64,000 nucleotides of DNA, taken from Lysinibacillus_B sp050613145 (GTDB taxonomy: Bacteria > Bacillota > Bacilli > Bacillales_A > Planococcaceae). Of the stretch, positions 17,470-25,826 are shown piece by piece; position 1 is the stretch's first letter, and each line of letters begins with the position of its first letter. A program made the translations under genes and the position numbers. The notes under the pieces were generated by a model, which made no database searches, had not been told where the DNA came from, and saw nothing but the letters and a program-made list of their open reading frames with translations. The stretch lies in contig NZ_CP192507.1 in the NCBI RefSeq assembly GCF_050613145.1, forward strand, positions 3,162,001-3,226,000, written 5' to 3'.

Positions 17470-18468
17470 CTATAAATCTGAATTTTCTGTATTCTTACCA
17501 TATAAAAAACACGCTACTTGTTGTTTCGGATTCATTTGCTCTAATGTCGGTCGTGATTTCCCGCATTTTTCCATAACAAACGGACAACGAGTATGAAATA
17601 CACACCCAACTGGTGGATCCATAGGACTTGGCAACTCTCCTTGTAATGATGTAGCTTCTCGTGGCACATCAAAATTAACGACCGGTATGGCTGACAATAA
17701 TGCTTGTGTATAAGGATGCAACGGCTGTTCATATAACTCCTTTTTCGTTCCTATTTCTACTACTCGCCCTAAATACAGCACAGCAACACGATCACTAATA
17801 TGTTTGACCACACTTAAATCATGTGAAATAAATAAATATGTTAACTGAAATTCATCTTGTAAATCTTTCATTAAATTTAGAACTTGTGACTGTACAGAAA
17901 CATCTAAGGCAGATACTGGTTCATCAGCAATTATGAACTCTGGATTAACAGCAAGTGCTCTCGCAATCCCAATTCTTTGGCGCTGTCCACCTGAAAATTC
18001 ATGTGGGTATTTATGCATCGCATCCTCTGAAAGCCCTACTTTGTTTAATAATTCTTTGACCTTCTCTTTTCTTTGTTCCTTTGTTAAATCTAGTTGCAGT
18101 GACATCGGCTCTTCTAAAATAGTACGAATCTTCATACGTGGATTTAATGAAGCATACGGATCTTGAAACACCATTTGCATTTGATTGCGAAATTGTTGTA
18201 GTGCCTTTCCTTTTAAATTCTGTATAGGATGCCCTTTATATAAGATTTCACCGTCTGTTGGTTCAATCAATTTTAAAATAGTGCGGCCGAATGTTGATTT
18301 TCCAGAGCCGGATTCCCCTACGATGCCTAGTGTCTCGCCTCGGTATATTTCAACGGTAATATCATCTACGGCTTTTACAACTTTTCTTTGTTCACGTATT
18401 GACTTTCGTTTTACAGGGAAATAAGTTTTGAGCTGTTTAATTTGGAGTAATACTTCCTTGTTTGACAT
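17470..18468 (-). CDS. Peptide ABC transporter ATP-binding protein, DppF/OppF family
   Basis: This 332-aa ATPase has Walker A GESGSGKST (about residue 55), the signature FSGGQRQR (about 160), Walker B FIIADEPVSALD (about 180) and the C-terminal oligopeptide-transporter extension with paired cysteines (GCVFHTRCPFVMEKC, about residues 288-302), which often holds a 4Fe-4S cluster. It pairs with the DppD-type ATPase, whose 3' end its start overlaps by 32 bp. A start closer to the Walker domain is unlikely because the overlap arrangement is usual for these pairs. Confidence 0.94.
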   Translation of the reverse strand: MSNKEVLLQIKQLKTYFPVKRKSIREQRKVVKAVDDITVEIYRGETLGIVGESGSGKSTFGRTILKLIEPTDGEILYKGHPIQNLKGKALQQFRNQMQMVFQDPYASLNPRMKIRTILEEPMSLQLDLTKEQRKEKVKELLNKVGLSEDAMHKYPHEFSGGQRQRIGIARALAVNPEFIIADEPVSALDVSVQSQVLNLMKDLQDEFQLTYLFISHDLSVVKHISDRVAVLYLGRVVEIGTKKELYEQPLHPYTQALLSAIPVVNFDVPREATSLQGELPSPMDPPVGCVFHTRCPFVMEKCGKSRPTLEQMNPKQQVACFLYGKNTENSDL

Positions 18469-19471
18469 AGACAGACGCCCCTTCCTCTGCGAATAAGTGA
18501 CATCGTACTTTATGTTCCTCCTTTATTAATCGCACTTTAGGCTGTATTTGACGACATGTATCCATTGCAAATTGGCAACGTTCAGCAAAACGACATCCAT
18601 CAGGTAAAGCGTATGCTGGTGGTACAGAACCAGGGATTGATGGCAACCTTTCAACATCCATCTCTAGGCTCGGCATCGTGTTTAATAAAGCCACCGTGTA
18701 AGGATGCTTTGGATTTAAAAATAATTCTCGAACAGGTGCCTCTTCTACAATTTGCCCTGCATACATGACCATTACTCGATTGGCTGTTTCTGCTACAACA
18801 CTCATATCATGTGTGATAAATAGAATAGCAGATCCATGTTCTTCTTTCATTTTCAGCATTAGTTTTAAAATTTGTGCTTGTACAGTTACATCTAAGGCTG
18901 TTGTCGGCTCATCGGCAATAAGCAAGTGTGGATTATTTGCCATCGCAATAGCAATCATAATTCGTTGACGCATACCGCCAGATAGTTGATGTGGGTATTC
19001 AGTAATCACTTTTTCAGCATTTGCAATCCCTACTTCTTGTAACATGAGAACAGCTTTATGCCATGCTTCTTTTTTAGAGATTTTTTGATGTCTACGAATC
19101 CCCTCAATTAGTTGATTACCGATCGTAAAAACTGGATCAAGAGAAGTCATTGGCTCTTGAAAAATCATACTAATCTCATTTCCTCGTACTTTACTTAGTT
19201 CTTTTTGTTTGTACTCAAGTAGATTTTTTCCGTTCAATACTATTTTCCCCTCTGCAATTTCACCAGGGGGAACGGCAAGCAACCCCATAATGGCAAGAGA
19301 AGTTATACTTTTTCCGCTACCAGATTCACCGACTAGTGCAACTGTTTCGCCTTTATAAATGCTAAAACTAACATCATCCACTACTTTTGCTACTTTACCG
19401 TTCTTGAGTAGGAAGTTAATATTTAAATTTTGCACATCGAGTAAGACGGGTTGTTTTAGCGGTTCCCCCAT
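18437..19471 (-). CDS. Peptide ABC transporter ATP-binding protein, DppD/OppD family
   Basis: This 344-aa ATPase shows Walker A GESGSGKS, the signature LSGGMRQRIMIAIAMA, Walker B LLIADEPTTALDV and the cysteine-containing C-terminal extension (GCRFAERCQFAMDTC). The frame extends 16 codons upstream, but GGGGGAGG ends five bases before the ATG at 19471, which begins MGEPLKQP and is the better start. It lies 19 nt from the end of the aldehyde dehydrogenase gene. With DppF it powers the importer. Confidence 0.93.
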   Translation of the reverse strand: MGEPLKQPVLLDVQNLNINFLLKNGKVAKVVDDVSFSIYKGETVALVGESGSGKSITSLAIMGLLAVPPGEIAEGKIVLNGKNLLEYKQKELSKVRGNEISMIFQEPMTSLDPVFTIGNQLIEGIRRHQKISKKEAWHKAVLMLQEVGIANAEKVITEYPHQLSGGMRQRIMIAIAMANNPHLLIADEPTTALDVTVQAQILKLMLKMKEEHGSAILFITHDMSVVAETANRVMVMYAGQIVEEAPVRELFLNPKHPYTVALLNTMPSLEMDVERLPSIPGSVPPAYALPDGCRFAERCQFAMDTCRQIQPKVRLIKEEHKVRCHLFAEEGASVYVKQGSITPN

Positions 19472-19490
19472 CCATTCCTCCCCCTTTTCA

Positions 19491-20939
19491 TCAAGTTGGT
19501 CCAGCATATTTAATAGCAATATTTTTCATTTGAGTATAGTTTCGTAATGCAACAAGCCCTTTTTCTCGGCCAATTCCACTTTTTTTATAACCACCAAAAG
19601 GCATTTGAATCCCACCAGCTGCCCCGTAATTATTAATAAATACTTGCCCTGCTTGTAAACGGCTAGCTACATAATGTGCTGTATTTACATTTTCAGACCA
19701 AACGCCCGCTACTAAGCCATATTGTGTGCTGTTCGCTAATTCAATGGCTTCCTCTACTGTTTCAAATGTAAAAACAGTTAATATCGGTCCAAAAATTTCT
19801 TCTTGTGCGAATGGATGATGATGTGTAAGTCCATCTAAAATAGTCGGTTGTACATAATACCCCTTTTCAAAACCTTTTATTTGTAAAGTTTCTCCACCAG
19901 TTATCACATAGCCGTCTTTTTGGGCTTCCTTTAATAAGGTAGCGATTTTTACGTATTGATTTTCATTTAATAATGGTCCCATATCTACATCTGCTTCCCC
20001 TGGACCAATACGTATCGCCTCAAAGCACTTTACTAACTGTTGTAAAAATGCTTCTTTTACTGACGCCTCTACTAATAGTCGTGCACCAGCAGAACATGTT
20101 TGTCCGGCATTTTGTATAATGGCTCGAACTACTCCTTCTACGGCTTGTTCAAATGGTGCATCAGCAAATACAATATTTGGTGATTTTCCTCCGAGTTCAA
20201 GTGTGACTGGTACGACATTTTCAGCTGCAGCTTTCATCACAGCAATCCCTGTCGGAACAGAACCAGTAAACGTAATATGATTAATGTGTGGATGACTCGT
20301 TAAAAGTGCACCGACTTCTCGCCCATATCCTGTAACATGTTGAAAAACTCCTGGTGGCAATTTATCTGCCAACCATTGTGTAATCGCATGAGTCGTTAGC
20401 GGTGTATCTTCCGCGCTTTTTACAATTACGACATTGCCAGTTGCAATAGCAGCAGCTACACTTCTTGATGTAATTTGAATCGGGTAGTTCCACGGCACAA
20501 TGTGTACCGTTACACCAACGGGTTCTAACACAACTGCATTTAAAATCCCATCTTCAATGGGAATGGTGTCGCCCATCACTTTATCCGCTGCCCCTCCATA
20601 AAATTCAAAGTATCTTGCAGCCGCTTCAATATCGGCTTGAGCTTGAGCTAACGGTTTACCAACATCCTTGCATTCTAGCAAACTCAATTCTTCTGCATGC
20701 TCACGGATATAAGCTGCTAGTGCAGTCAGTAGTTGACCACGTTCATACGGCTTTATGTTTCTCCATTCTCTGCTTTCAAAAGCTTGGCGAGCTGCATGGA
20801 CAGCTTCTTCTACATGTACATCTCGTGCATTAATAATTTGTGCCATTGGCTCACCTGTAGAAGGGTTATACACATCAATTAGTTGCTCCCCTTCCCCAGT
20901 AATCCACTTACCATTAATAAACATAGGAATTATATTCAT
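19491..20939 (-). CDS. NAD(P)-dependent aldehyde dehydrogenase
   Basis: This 482-aa member of the aldehyde dehydrogenase superfamily oxidises an aldehyde to a carboxylate. The general-base glutamate is in VTLELGGKSPNIVF (about residue 257), the catalytic cysteine is in NAGQTCSAGARLLV (about residue 291), and the coenzyme-binding PWNYP segment is at about residue 157. The ATG at 20939 follows AAAGGGAGTG and is preferred to the upstream start at 20978. In the operon it would oxidise the semialdehyde left when a class III aminotransferase removes a terminal amino group. Closest general resemblance is to betaine- and aminobutyraldehyde-type enzymes, and the true substrate is unknown. Confidence 0.92.
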   Translation of the reverse strand: MNIIPMFINGKWITGEGEQLIDVYNPSTGEPMAQIINARDVHVEEAVHAARQAFESREWRNIKPYERGQLLTALAAYIREHAEELSLLECKDVGKPLAQAQADIEAAARYFEFYGGAADKVMGDTIPIEDGILNAVVLEPVGVTVHIVPWNYPIQITSRSVAAAIATGNVVIVKSAEDTPLTTHAITQWLADKLPPGVFQHVTGYGREVGALLTSHPHINHITFTGSVPTGIAVMKAAAENVVPVTLELGGKSPNIVFADAPFEQAVEGVVRAIIQNAGQTCSAGARLLVEASVKEAFLQQLVKCFEAIRIGPGEADVDMGPLLNENQYVKIATLLKEAQKDGYVITGGETLQIKGFEKGYYVQPTILDGLTHHHPFAQEEIFGPILTVFTFETVEEAIELANSTQYGLVAGVWSENVNTAHYVASRLQAGQVFINNYGAAGGIQMPFGGYKKSGIGREKGLVALRNYTQMKNIAIKYAGPT

Positions 20940-20952
20940 CTTCTCACTCCCT

Positions 20953-21696
20953 TTACAAACCACGTCCACCATCAACATGCAAAGTTGTACCTGTTACTAT
21001 ACTCGCTGCATCTGACAATAAATAACTAACGGCATTGGCAATATCATTCGGTGTAACCAGACGTCCTAACGGTACAGATTGTAAAAATACTTCTTCCTTT
21101 GTTTGTTCCACATCTGCATCAACCGCTGTAAATTGCGAAAGCATTTGCGTATCTGCCGGTCCTGGATGAATCGTATTTACTCTAATTTGAAATGGTGCTA
21201 ATTCAATAGCAAGCCCTCTTGTTAAACTTTCTGCTGCCCCTTTTGATGCAATATATGCTTGTAACCCTGGGCGTGGTCGTACGGCTGAAATGGACCCAAT
21301 CGTTACAATTGCCCCTTTCTTTTTTTTCTTCATATAAGGTACAACGGCTTTAACTGTCATAAATATACTTTTCACATTAACATTCATCAGCTGATCCCAT
21401 TGCTCGATGGATACATCTTCAATTGGTATCGCAGATTGAGCAATACCAAGTGCATTTACTAAACTATCGATACGATTATATTGTGTGTAAACATCTTGTA
21501 TAATTTGTTTTACACGTGCCTCGTCTAATACATTCACCTCATAAATATGGAGTGAGTCATCTTTAATATCTGCTAATGCGGTAATAGATAAATCAAGTCC
21601 AATAACTGTATGACCTTGTGCAAGTAACTGTTCTATAATTGCTTTTCCCATACCCCCACCAGCTCCTGTAACAATTACAACTTGTTTATCATCCAT
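20953..21696 (-). CDS. Short-chain dehydrogenase/reductase
   Basis: This is a 247-aa classical SDR. The NAD(P)-binding glycine motif TGAGGGMG is at about residues 11-18, the NALG variant of NNAG at about 85, the catalytic serine in IGSISAV at about 137, and YIASK (YxxxK) at about 151-155. The C-terminal GTTLHVDGGRG is typical. An aspartate near residue 35 (GLDLS) suggests NAD(H) preference. The ATG at 21696 has AGGAGGTG 8 bases upstream. It should oxidise or reduce a hydroxyl/keto group of an intermediate in the island's pathway. Confidence 0.92.
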   Translation of the reverse strand: MDDKQVVIVTGAGGGMGKAIIEQLLAQGHTVIGLDLSITALADIKDDSLHIYEVNVLDEARVKQIIQDVYTQYNRIDSLVNALGIAQSAIPIEDVSIEQWDQLMNVNVKSIFMTVKAVVPYMKKKKKGAIVTIGSISAVRPRPGLQAYIASKGAAESLTRGLAIELAPFQIRVNTIHPGPADTQMLSQFTAVDADVEQTKEEVFLQSVPLGRLVTPNDIANAVSYLLSDAASIVTGTTLHVDGGRGL

Positions 21697-21697
21697 C

Positions 21698-22774
21698 TTA
21701 TACACCTCCTGTTTGTGCTATTTGCATTGAAGCAATTATGTTACAAATGGCAGCGCCCATTTCAGTAGTGGTTGAATTACCACCAATATCCGCTGTTCTT
21801 ACGTCCCCTTTTATAAGTACCTCTTCAATTGCCGTCATCACCAATTGTTCAGCATCAGGTCGCCCAATGTGACCAAGTAACAACGCGAGTGACCATATTT
21901 GTGCAATGGGATTAGCAATACCGTGTCCTGCTATATCGGGAGCAGAACCATGTACAGGTTCAAACATAGATGGAAACTCGTTTTCAGGATTTAGATTGGC
22001 AGATGGAGAAAGCCCTAATCCGCCTACAATAGCAGCGCCTAAATCTGATAAAATATCACCAAATAAGTTGGATGCAACAACTACTTCAAAATCGTGAGGG
22101 CGCTCTACAAAATAAGCAACTAGTGCATCAATATAATAGGATTCTAGTTGTAAATTTGTCTGAGATACAGTACGCTTTACATGCTCATCCCAAAATTTCA
22201 TTGTATGGATGACTGCATTTGATTTTGTAGCACTTGTGATTTTTTTCTTTCCATACTTTAATGCATAATTACATGCGGCTTCCGTAATTTTTTCTATGCC
22301 CCTACGCGTCATAATTGTATTTTGAATCGCCATCTCTTGGGGCTGATTTTGATAAAGTTGGCCCCCACTATTTGAATACTCACCTTCTGCATTTTCACGA
22401 AAAATAACAAAATCCACTTCCTTTGTAGAAGTAAGTGGTGAAGCAATATTTGGCAGCGATTTTATAGGTCTAAAATTGACATACTGCTGAAACTGTTTGC
22501 GAATTGGCATAATGAGTTCCCAAACCGTTATATCATCTGGTACACGTACATCACCAATCGCGCCAAATAAAATAGCATCATACTTTTTTAATATTTCTAA
22601 TGCATCTTTTGGCATCATGCATCCATGTTCCATATAGTAATCGGAGCTCCACGGAAAAACTGTCGACTCAATTTGCAATGTATTATCATGTTGCATTAAA
22701 CAATCGAGTACCTTTAATGCTTCTTGCATTACTTCTTTACCGATACCATCTCCCGGAATTACGGCTATTTTCAT
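21698..22774 (-). CDS. Isopropylmalate/tartrate-type decarboxylating dehydrogenase
   Basis: This is a 358-aa member of the isocitrate/isopropylmalate dehydrogenase family. These enzymes oxidise and decarboxylate a 2-hydroxy-3-carboxy acid (isopropylmalate, tartrate, D-malate) with NAD and a divalent metal. The motif IPGDGIGKEV opens the protein, FRENAEGEY is at about residue 128, the metal-binding aspartates are in NLFGDILSDLGAA (about 240), and EPVHGSAPDIAGHGIANP is at about 270. It is not next to leuC/leuD, so leucine synthesis is unlikely. TtuC/YcsA-like tartrate or D-malate dehydrogenase is the better comparison. Its start overlaps the M20 gene by 4 nt (ATGA). Confidence 0.88.
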   Translation of the reverse strand: MKIAVIPGDGIGKEVMQEALKVLDCLMQHDNTLQIESTVFPWSSDYYMEHGCMMPKDALEILKKYDAILFGAIGDVRVPDDITVWELIMPIRKQFQQYVNFRPIKSLPNIASPLTSTKEVDFVIFRENAEGEYSNSGGQLYQNQPQEMAIQNTIMTRRGIEKITEAACNYALKYGKKKITSATKSNAVIHTMKFWDEHVKRTVSQTNLQLESYYIDALVAYFVERPHDFEVVVASNLFGDILSDLGAAIVGGLGLSPSANLNPENEFPSMFEPVHGSAPDIAGHGIANPIAQIWSLALLLGHIGRPDAEQLVMTAIEEVLIKGDVRTADIGGNSTTTEMGAAICNIIASMQIAQTGGV

Positions 22775-24006
22775 TGCAAATCCTCTCCTGCTAGAAATTT
22801 TAATGTTGCTAAGCGGTAAATAGCTGTCGTTTCTGCTAATTCCTCAATATCTACATACTCATTAATTTGGTGAGGAATTTCACGGTCCCCAGCGCCAATT
22901 GTCACAATCGGAATCCCATGAACGTGCAAGAATGTTCCATCAGTTGCCCCTGGAACCCCGTTATAAATAGGCTCTTTTCCAGTTACTTCAGCTACTGCTT
23001 CATACGTGGCCCGTACAACTGGATTATCTTTACTCGTTGCTGTAGCGGGACGATTATCAAGTACCGTTAAATTAACTTTGAAATCCGGATCATCTGCCTT
23101 TAAACGTGTAATTATTGCATCAATTTTACCTAACAATTCATCGTGATTTTGTGCTGGTACTGTTCGAATATCTAATGTCATCATACAGTGGTCTGGAATA
23201 ACATTAATTTGCGCCTCTCCCTTTACAGGAGCTCGTAAAATCGTTGGTGTAATGGATGGCCAATTTAATAATGGGTCCCTACCTAAACGTGCCTTTTCTT
23301 CTTTTTCTAGCTTTTCTATTTCTACTATAAAGCGTGCCATACGCCAATTTGGATTAATACCGCTCCATGAAATCGCTCCATGAGCCATTTTCCCATAAAT
23401 ATCTACTCTTAATCGTATTGCTCCACGCTGTGCAATACATACTTGATTTTCTTCAGGCTCGCAAATAATTGCTCCATCCACATTATCAGCCCACCCATTC
23501 TTAATAAAATGTTTAATACCAAGCATAAGCCCTTCTTCATCGCAAGGAATACATAAAATAATCTTGCCTGTAAATTCTTCTTTATCTAATAGTAGCGATT
23601 GGCATGCTGTAATCATGCACGCTAAATTCCCTTTCGTATCATTCGTTCCACGACCATACATACGACCATCCACTATTTCAGCAGCAAAAGGATCATATTT
23701 CCACGCTTCACGATTTCCTTCTGTTACTACATCGGTATGCCCCTCAAATAATAGTGTTTTACCTGGTTTTCCTGAATCAATAATGCCAATAACATTTGGC
23801 CGTCCAGGAACTACTTCCTCCACATATGTTTCAATTCCAATATCACCTAAATATTGTGCTACAAAGTTTGCAACTTCTTCCTCATTACCAGTTGGATCAT
23901 TTTCACGATACACACTTTCTATTCGAACTAGCTTTTGTGTCAGTTCAATGACCGTTTCTCGGTCTCGAAAATATGTTTCTGTTGCTTTTAAATTTGTCAA
24001 CGGCAT
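22771..24006 (-). CDS. M20 metallopeptidase, ArgE/DapE/YodQ-like
   Basis: This is a 411-aa zinc-dependent amidohydrolase that should remove an acyl group or cleave a dipeptide in the cytoplasm. Metal and catalytic residues are visible: LFEGHTDVV (about residues 86-94), GRGTNDTKGN (about 117-126), CDEEG (about 153) and ICEPEE (about 178). The dimerisation insert follows. It is the first gene of the ten-gene operon. The ATG has only a weak ribosome-binding site (AAAGTTGGTG), unlike its neighbours. The B. subtilis relative YodQ sits in a beta-lysine-type cluster with a class III aminotransferase, an interesting parallel but not proof. Confidence 0.9.
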   Translation of the reverse strand: MPLTNLKATETYFRDRETVIELTQKLVRIESVYRENDPTGNEEEVANFVAQYLGDIGIETYVEEVVPGRPNVIGIIDSGKPGKTLLFEGHTDVVTEGNREAWKYDPFAAEIVDGRMYGRGTNDTKGNLACMITACQSLLLDKEEFTGKIILCIPCDEEGLMLGIKHFIKNGWADNVDGAIICEPEENQVCIAQRGAIRLRVDIYGKMAHGAISWSGINPNWRMARFIVEIEKLEKEEKARLGRDPLLNWPSITPTILRAPVKGEAQINVIPDHCMMTLDIRTVPAQNHDELLGKIDAIITRLKADDPDFKVNLTVLDNRPATATSKDNPVVRATYEAVAEVTGKEPIYNGVPGATDGTFLHVHGIPIVTIGAGDREIPHQINEYVDIEELAETTAIYRLATLKFLAGEDLQ

Positions 24007-24047
24007 AAAAACACCAACTTTCTGAATATTGTGACTATAATTCTAAC

Positions 24048-24075
24048 ATTTTAGCAGCACATAAGAATTAGACAA
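24048..24075 (-). promoter_or_regulatory. Putative sigma-A promoter of the catabolic operon
   Basis: On the minus strand TTGTCT (24075-24070) and TAAAAT (24053-24048) are 16 bases apart, about 40 bases before the M20 start codon. This is the only good promoter match in the 174 bp between that gene and the insertion sequence. It lies about 100 bp downstream of the IS end, so the insertion leaves it intact. Confidence 0.5.
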
Positions 24076-24257
24076 AATGTAAATGAATTTCTCTACCATT
24101 TTTACTTAATGTTCATTTTCATGCTGAAAAGTATTGGCTTATATTAACTTCACACTAACTTTATATTTATGAAAAATACTCACTAGCGTCGCATTAAAAT
24201 AATTCAACTCCGCTGTTAAATCTGAATTTTCTGTAATATATTCTGTGCATAAAAAAA

Positions 24258-24308
24258 TCCTTTATAATGGTTGGGCGGTAGTAAACCATCCAAATCCAAA
24301 ATAAAGGA
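24258..24308 (+). promoter_or_regulatory. Hairpin covering the transposase ribosome-binding site
   Basis: TCCTTTATAATGGTT (24258-24272) can pair with AACCAT (24284-24289) and ATAAAGGA (24301-24308), the latter containing the AAAGGA ribosome-binding site. In several insertion sequences such a fold blocks translation of transcripts that enter from outside, limiting transposase. That function is inferred here. Confidence 0.5.
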
Positions 24309-24315
24309 CAATCGC

Positions 24316-25440
24316 ATGGATAAGTTTACACGAAAAACATCATTTGAACAATGGTTTTCACCGATTTCATCGACAAAACTAGAGGAACTGGTGGAAGCCT
24401 ATCAATTAAATTACTATACAAAGAAGCTACACATCGCTTCATTTCTGAAATTACTGTTGTTTGCGCAGCTGAATGAAACCGAAAGTCTGCGTGCTGTCAG
24501 TGATACATTATTTTCAGACGACCTTCAAAAGGCAACGGATTTAGAGTCAATTAGCTTTTCACAGTTAGGGCGTCGTTTAAATCAAGTCCCGACAGACGTG
24601 TTCCAGCAGGTGTTTCTTGATTTAGTCACGCAAATTCATGAGAAATCGCATTTTGAACAGCGAAGGAAAGTAACGACACCACTGAAAATTATTGATTCGA
24701 GTACTTTGCCATTGAACTTAAACAACCATAAATGGGCCGAATTCCGGAAGACGAAATCAGGCATTAAACTCCATTTACGCCTTGTTTACTTAGAAAAGGG
24801 CTGTTCGTATCCAGACAAAGCCGTTCTGACAAACGCAATCGAGCATGATCGAGGCCAACTAGAGGTACTCGTGGACGACAAAGAGTGCATGTACGTTTTC
24901 GACCGTGGTTATCTTGATTACGAGCGATTTGACCGCATGACAGACGACGGTTATTTCTTTGTTTCTCGCTTGCGAAAAAACGCCGTCATCCGAGTACTAG
25001 AGCCACTTGATCTACCTCAAGATGCCATTGTGTTATCCGATGAAATGATCCTCATTGGCACTACACAAAATCGTGCAGAAAATGTCTTTCGTCTCATTAA
25101 AGTATTGGATACGAAAGGGACAGAACTGCATTTGATCACAAATCGCTTTGATTTGAGCGCTGACGAAATCGCCGAATTGTACAAATCACGTTGGGCAATC
25201 GAGCTGTTTTTCAAATGGGTGAAGCAGCACTTGAACATCAAAAAGTTCTATGGACAAAGCGAACAAGCCGTTCATAATCAAGTGTACATCGCGATGATTG
25301 TCTATTGTTTACATGTGTTAGCACAGCTGAACACGAACAGTTCAAAGACCTACTTAAAAATTAGTCGGTTATTAAAAGCGGCACCGTGGAAATCTGCACA
25401 CATTTGGATTCAAAAAATCGTTGGAAAAGCTGTCCCATAA
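24316..25440 (+). CDS. IS4-family transposase
   Basis: This is a 374-aa DDE transposase. The first catalytic aspartate is in LKIIDSSTLP (about residue 133), the second in YVFDRGYLDYERF (about 200), and the glutamate in the YREK motif YKSRWAIELFFKWVKQHL (about 292-309). The N-terminal DNA-binding region has the family-typical NYYTKKLHIASFLKLLLFAQL. The frame is open from 24271, but the ATG at 24316 follows AAAGGAC and is preferred. The frame is uninterrupted, so the element is probably active. Confidence 0.93.
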   Translation: MDKFTRKTSFEQWFSPISSTKLEELVEAYQLNYYTKKLHIASFLKLLLFAQLNETESLRAVSDTLFSDDLQKATDLESISFSQLGRRLNQVPTDVFQQVFLDLVTQIHEKSHFEQRRKVTTPLKIIDSSTLPLNLNNHKWAEFRKTKSGIKLHLRLVYLEKGCSYPDKAVLTNAIEHDRGQLEVLVDDKECMYVFDRGYLDYERFDRMTDDGYFFVSRLRKNAVIRVLEPLDLPQDAIVLSDEMILIGTTQNRAENVFRLIKVLDTKGTELHLITNRFDLSADEIAELYKSRWAIELFFKWVKQHLNIKKFYGQSEQAVHNQVYIAMIVYCLHVLAQLNTNSSKTYLKISRLLKAAPWKSAHIWIQKIVGKAVP

Positions 25441-25624
25441 AGGTTTTCACGTATCGGATTCCCTCGTCAAAGGTTATAGTAAAAAATGGATGTTTACTAC
25501 CTCTGTTTAGATGTCTTTGTTTTTCTTCTCAAACAGAAAAAGTAGAAAGCAGAAAATTCAGTAAAAATTTATGCGACGGTAGTGAAAAATACTATTAATA
25601 AAAATTCACCTAAAAATCAAAAAT

Positions 25625-25668
25625 AAAACAGATGAAGAAAAACGAGTCGCTTTTCTTCATCTGTTTTT
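25625..25668. terminator. Strong bidirectional terminator downstream of pepA
   Basis: A perfect 17-bp inverted repeat, AAAACAGATGAAGAAAA (25625-25641) and TTTTCTTCATCTGTTTT (25651-25667), gives T-runs on both strands. It lies 160 bp past the pepA stop and 40 bp from the insertion sequence. The stretch 25669-25826 holds nothing else recognisable. Confidence 0.85.
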
Positions 25669-25826
25669 AGGATATTACAAGGGGTGTTTACTCGAACTCA
25701 ACATATATCTTATCGCCCTCTCACAAGACGAACTGTTACAATGAAGATTATCCGTGATATGACCGAACACACTCTATATCTATTCTTTAAGGTACTAATC
25801 CTTGAAAATGTAAAAATAACAATCTT

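Larger units (their letters stand above)
24172..25593 (+). mobile_element. Complete IS4-family insertion sequence with target-site duplication
   Basis: The element itself spans 24181-25584 (1404 bp). Its ends are CACTAGCGTCGCAT on the left and, as reverse complement, CACTACCGTCGCAT on the right (13 of 14 identical). A second pair of inverted repeats, CTGAATTTTCTG, lies just inside at 24222-24233 and 25550-25561. The element is bracketed by the direct repeat AAAAATACT at 24172-24180 and 25585-25593, a 9-bp target duplication typical of IS4-family transposition. One intact transposase gene fills the interior. The perfect duplication and intact gene suggest recent insertion. Confidence 0.93.

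Noticed and set aside
21698..22774. LeuB of leucine biosynthesis
   Set aside because: No other leu or ilv genes are nearby, and the catabolic operon context fits a tartrate/D-malate-type enzyme better.
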